From contig NZ_LR130575.1 of NCBI RefSeq assembly GCF_900625025.1, forward strand, positions 310,001 to 374,000: a stretch of DNA of 64,000 nt, written 5' to 3'. The DNA is from Lachnoclostridium sp. Marseille-P6806 (GTDB lineage: Bacteria > Bacillota > Clostridia > Lachnospirales > Lachnospiraceae). Below, piece after piece: positions 61,520-64,000 of this stretch; the first letter of the stretch is position 1; each line of letters opens with the position of its first letter. A program made the translations under genes and the position numbers. The notes beneath the pieces are model-generated. The model was not told the DNA's origin and did no database searches. It was given only the letters and a program-made list of their open reading frames with translations.

Positions 61520-62668
61520 ATGGCAGAATATGAGCTTCTGAAAAAAGAAGGGACGGCGAAGCGCGCCCGTTTTCACACCGTACACGGCACGATTGAGACT
61601 CCGGTGTTCATGAATGTGGCGACCTCCGCTGCGATCAAGGGCGGACTCTCCGGCAAAGACTTGGAGAGCATAGACACGCAGGTCATGCTGTGCAATACCT
61701 ATCACCTGCATGTCCGCCCCGGAGACGATGTGGTGTATGATCTGGGCGGCCTGCACAGGATGACGCACTGGAGTCATCCGATTCTCACGGATTCGGGAGG
61801 ATTTCAGGTTTTTTCGCTCTCTGATCTGCGGCGGATCCGGGAGGAGGGAGTCTATTTTCATTCCCATGTCGACGGAAGAAAGCTGTTCATCGGCCCGGAG
61901 CAGAGCATGCAGATTCAGTCTCATCTCGCATCCACCATTGCCATGGCGTTCGACGAGTGCCCGAACAGCCGGGCAGAGCGCCGCTATGTGGAGGATTCGT
62001 TAGCCCGCACGACACGCTGGCTGCGCCGCTGCCGGGCAGAGCTGACACGGCTGAATGTGCTTGAGGAGACGATCAATAAAGAGCAGCTTCTCTTCGGCAT
62101 CAATCAGGGCGCCGTGTTCCATGATATCCGCATCGCACACGCAAAGGAAATCGCGGAGATGGAGCTGGACGGCTATGCGATCGGCGGACTGGCGGTCGGC
62201 GAGACGGCGGAGGAGATGTATTCCGTGATCGAGTCGACGGTGCCGTATCTGCCGGAGAACAGGCCGACCTATCTGATGGGAGTGGGGACGCCGGAGAACA
62301 TCATCGAGGGGGTCGCCCGCGGCATCGACTTTTTCGACTGTGTCTATCCCAGCCGCAACGGCCGGCACGGGAATCTCTATACCAACCGCGGGACGCTCCA
62401 TATCCGGAACAAACGGTATGAGAGAGATCCCAGACCCATTGAGGAGGGCTGTCAGTGCCCGGCCTGCCGGGAGGGGTATTCCCGGGGCTATATCCGCCAT
62501 CTTCTCAAGGCGGAGGAGGCGCTCGGGCTTCGTCTCTGTGTCATGCACAATCTGTTTTTCTACAATGATCTCATGCGCCAGATCCGGGAGGCTCTGGACG
62601 AAGGGCACTTCGCTGCGTTCCGGCGGAAAAAGCTGGACATGCTGGCGCTCGGCGCGGATACTGACTGA
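61520..62668 (+). CDS. tgt: queuine tRNA-ribosyltransferase (tRNA-guanine transglycosylase)
   Basis: A 382-residue TIM-barrel enzyme that swaps guanine 34 for preQ1 in tRNA. LTDSGGFQVFSL carries the base-binding Asp, DFFDCVYPSRNGRHGNLYT the nucleophilic Asp, and CQCPACREGYSRGYIRHLL the zinc ligands. QueA, the next enzyme in queuosine synthesis, is encoded at 17241. In many bacteria tgt is followed by yajC, as here. A small hairpin (62681-62697) without T-run follows the stop. Confidence 0.96.
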   Translation: MAEYELLKKEGTAKRARFHTVHGTIETPVFMNVATSAAIKGGLSGKDLESIDTQVMLCNTYHLHVRPGDDVVYDLGGLHRMTHWSHPILTDSGGFQVFSLSDLRRIREEGVYFHSHVDGRKLFIGPEQSMQIQSHLASTIAMAFDECPNSRAERRYVEDSLARTTRWLRRCRAELTRLNVLEETINKEQLLFGINQGAVFHDIRIAHAKEIAEMELDGYAIGGLAVGETAEEMYSVIESTVPYLPENRPTYLMGVGTPENIIEGVARGIDFFDCVYPSRNGRHGNLYTNRGTLHIRNKRYERDPRPIEEGCQCPACREGYSRGYIRHLLKAEEALGLRLCVMHNLFFYNDLMRQIREALDEGHFAAFRRKKLDMLALGADTD

Positions 62669-62722
62669 GAGCGGCTTCCGTCCGCGATATGCGGACAAAT
62701 GTTCGGCAAAGAAAGAATTGTC

Positions 62723-62752
62723 TTGTCAATGCCGAGCTGCGTGGTGTAATAT
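62723..62752 (+). promoter_or_regulatory. promoter of yajC
   Basis: TTGTCA (62723-62728), 18-base spacer and TAATAT (62747-62752), ending 45 bases before the yajC start. Confidence 0.6.
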
Positions 62753-62797
62753 AGACGCACTGATATTTTCTACTTTGGAAAGGTTGGAGTTACAGCT

Positions 62798-63166
62798 ATG
62801 TTGAATCAGGGAATCCTAATGACGTCGGCGGCAGGCACGGGGAGCATGGGCATTGTATCCATTGTCTACATTGTTCTTATCGTGGCCTTTTTCTATTTCT
62901 TCCTGATCCGTCCCCAGAAGAAAGAGCAGAAGCAGAAAGATGCGCTCCTCTCCACACTGACCATCGGGGACAGCGTCCTCACCACCTCCGGCTTCTACGG
63001 GGTCGTGATCGACATTGCCGACGATACGGTGATCGTGGAATTCGGGAATAACAAAAACTGCCGCATCCCCATGCAGAAAGCCGCGATCGTGCAGGTTGAG
63101 AAGCCGGAGGACGCCGTCGCCGCCGAGGACAAGGCGGACGACAGGAAGTCAAAGGCAAAGAAATGA
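62798..63166 (+). CDS. yajC: preprotein translocase accessory subunit YajC
   Basis: A 122-residue protein with one N-terminal membrane segment (about residues 20-42: VSIVYIVLIVAFFYFFLIRP) followed by the family motif RPQKKEQKQ. A small cytosolic beta domain (LTIGDSVLTTSGFYGVVIDI) and a Lys/Asp-rich tail follow. It associates with SecDF in the Sec pathway. No secD or secF follows. AAGGTTGGAG precedes ATG 62798. Its own promoter and a downstream terminator suggest a single-gene unit. Confidence 0.92.
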   Translation: MLNQGILMTSAAGTGSMGIVSIVYIVLIVAFFYFFLIRPQKKEQKQKDALLSTLTIGDSVLTTSGFYGVVIDIADDTVIVEFGNNKNCRIPMQKAAIVQVEKPEDAVAAEDKADDRKSKAKK

Positions 63167-63202
63167 TCGCTTCATCGGACAGCGTACTGCCCGATGGCGC
63201 AG

Positions 63203-63273
63203 CCGGTGAAAGACCTGTGCAATTCACCGGAACACGCGCATACAGAGGGGGAGGCTGAGAGGCCTCCCCTTTT
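63203..63273 (+). terminator. double hairpin between yajC and leuB
   Basis: CCGGTGAA (63203-63210) pairs with TTCACCGG (63223-63230). A second stem GGGGAGGC/GCCTCCCC (about 63248-63269) is followed by TTTTCT. The second is a terminator. The first could be a competing structure, so attenuation of leuB is possible. No T-box core is present. Confidence 0.75.
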
Positions 63274-63321
63274 CTAAAAAGAATCGTCGCCGGAATTTTC
63301 AAAAAGACAGGAGAGCGCAGC

Positions 63322-64000
63322 ATGGATATGAACATCGCCCGCATCTGCGGGGACGGCATCGGCCCGGAGATCACAGCCGCGGCATCCGGTGTCCTAGGAG
63401 CCATTGCCTTAAAGTACGGACACAGCATCACATATCACGACATTCTGATGGGGGGCTGCTCTATAGACCGGTACGGCGTCCCTCTGACAGAAGAGGCCGT
63501 GCGCACCGCAAAGTCCTGCGGCGCCGTTCTGATGGGATCGATCGGAGGGGACCCGGCGGTTTCTCCGTGGTATCAGCTTCCTCCGGATAAACGGCCGGAG
63601 GCAGGGCTTCTCGCCATCCGCAGAGAGCTCGGCCTCTACGCCAATCTGCGTCCCGCCTATCTGTTCCCCGAGCTTGCAGCCTCCTGTCCTCTGGCGGCAA
63701 GGGACGGAAAACCGCGCAGCTTTGACCTTATCATTGTCCGCGAGCTGACCGGAGGACTCTATTTCGGCGCACGGCGAACGGAAACCGTAAACGGCGTGCT
63801 CACCGCGACGGATACCGCGGTCTACAACGAAAATGAGATCCGCCGCATTATGAAGAGCGCCTTTGAAATCGCCCGCCGGAGACGGAAAAAGGTCACCAGT
63901 GTGGACAAGGCCAATGTCCTTGATACCTCGCGCCTCTGGAGAAAGATCGCCGCGGCGCAGGCCGCGGACTATCCCGACGTGCGCTTTGAGAACATACTGG
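63322..64000 (+). CDS. leuB: 3-isopropylmalate dehydrogenase, 3'-truncated
   Basis: The frame runs open from ATG 63322 to the window end (226 residues seen of about 360). It belongs to the beta-decarboxylating dehydrogenase family, with ICGDGIGPEITA at the start and LLAIRRELGLYANLRPA carrying the substrate arginines. ELTGGLYFGARR is the loop typical of LeuB rather than isocitrate dehydrogenase, and VTSVDKANVLDTSRLWR holds the catalytic lysine. It is the third enzyme of leucine synthesis. CAGGAG precedes the start. The preceding terminator may control it. Confidence 0.9.
   Translation, partial: MDMNIARICGDGIGPEITAAASGVLGAIALKYGHSITYHDILMGGCSIDRYGVPLTEEAVRTAKSCGAVLMGSIGGDPAVSPWYQLPPDKRPEAGLLAIRRELGLYANLRPAYLFPELAASCPLAARDGKPRSFDLIIVRELTGGLYFGARRTETVNGVLTATDTAVYNENEIRRIMKSAFEIARRRRKKVTSVDKANVLDTSRLWRKIAAAQAADYPDVRFENIL

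Noticed and set aside
1-64000. Prophage, insertion sequence or genomic island
   Set aside because: No transposase, integrase, attachment site, tRNA or block of clearly different composition was found. Gene content is housekeeping throughout.

Overview
The window looks like a chromosomal segment of a GC-rich, anaerobic member of the Bacillota, most likely class Clostridia and perhaps Lachnospiraceae. This is judged from gene content only. The supporting features are an ispH-rpsA pair, the redox repressor Rex, an NfnAB-type ferredoxin:NADP oxidoreductase, RnfC/RnfD, a T-box before pheST, a Firmicutes-type 6S RNA candidate, a homocitrate/isopropylmalate-synthase-like enzyme beside isocitrate dehydrogenase (the arrangement expected for a Re-citrate synthase), and strong Shine-Dalgarno sites throughout. 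No phage, transposase, CRISPR array, rRNA or tRNA gene was seen. Most of the DNA is densely packed housekeeping genes.

Layout. 1-3975 (+): a 5'-truncated HI0933/BaiN-type flavoprotein, cmk, ispH and rpsA, ending at a clear terminator. 4065-5183 (-): a YprB-type RNase H-like exonuclease. 5442-11665 (+): rnfC and rnfD without the rest of the Rnf operon, thrC, a small membrane protein and an M24 aminopeptidase P. 11637-12170: a promoter lying across the aminopeptidase stop codon, a 6S RNA candidate and a T-box leader. 12228-18311 (+): pheS, pheT, an M18 aminopeptidase and queA. 18280-20830 (-): tyrA and aroA. 21176-25907 (+): an EF-G-like GTPase and leuS. 26139-29600 (+): the putative Re-citrate synthase, a GntR/FCD regulator and NADP-isocitrate dehydrogenase, together a route to 2-oxoglutarate. 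29608-31623 (-): an ABC-F ATPase. 31800-35391 (+): rex, nnrED and alr. 35480-44954 (+): yebC, a small acidic protein, ftsK, folD, a zinc-ribbon/chitobiase-like-domain membrane protein and nfnA/nfnB. 45022-49155 (+): a zinc-ribbon membrane protein, a decayed rlmH, phoH, ybeY and a lipid-flippase-like membrane protein. 49337-55084 (+): two flavoproteins, proB, a 5-formyl-THF cyclo-ligase and proA. 55111-58898 (-): potA, potB and a potC-potD fusion. 59182-64000 (+): a lactonase-family protein, aroC, tgt, yajC and the start of leuB.

The most unusual structure is a dispersed short repeat, about 25-50 bp. It recurs immediately upstream of start codons, always in the same orientation as the gene it precedes, always between co-directional genes, and it supplies the Shine-Dalgarno sequence of that gene. 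Nine clear copies and two weaker ones are seen (ispH, the small protein after thrC, aroA, ftsK, nfnB, the 45022 gene, the 47515 flippase, two flavoproteins, and variants at pheT and cmk). Complete copies can form a hairpin that ends at the Shine-Dalgarno.

Other points of interest are an rlmH remnant with both termini but no middle, a perfect 28-bp palindrome before the Re-citrate synthase ribosome-binding site, an orphan rnfCD pair, ispH and rpsA overlapping out of frame where many Clostridia have a fusion, a potCD fusion, and a Rex-like operator over the -35 box of rex.
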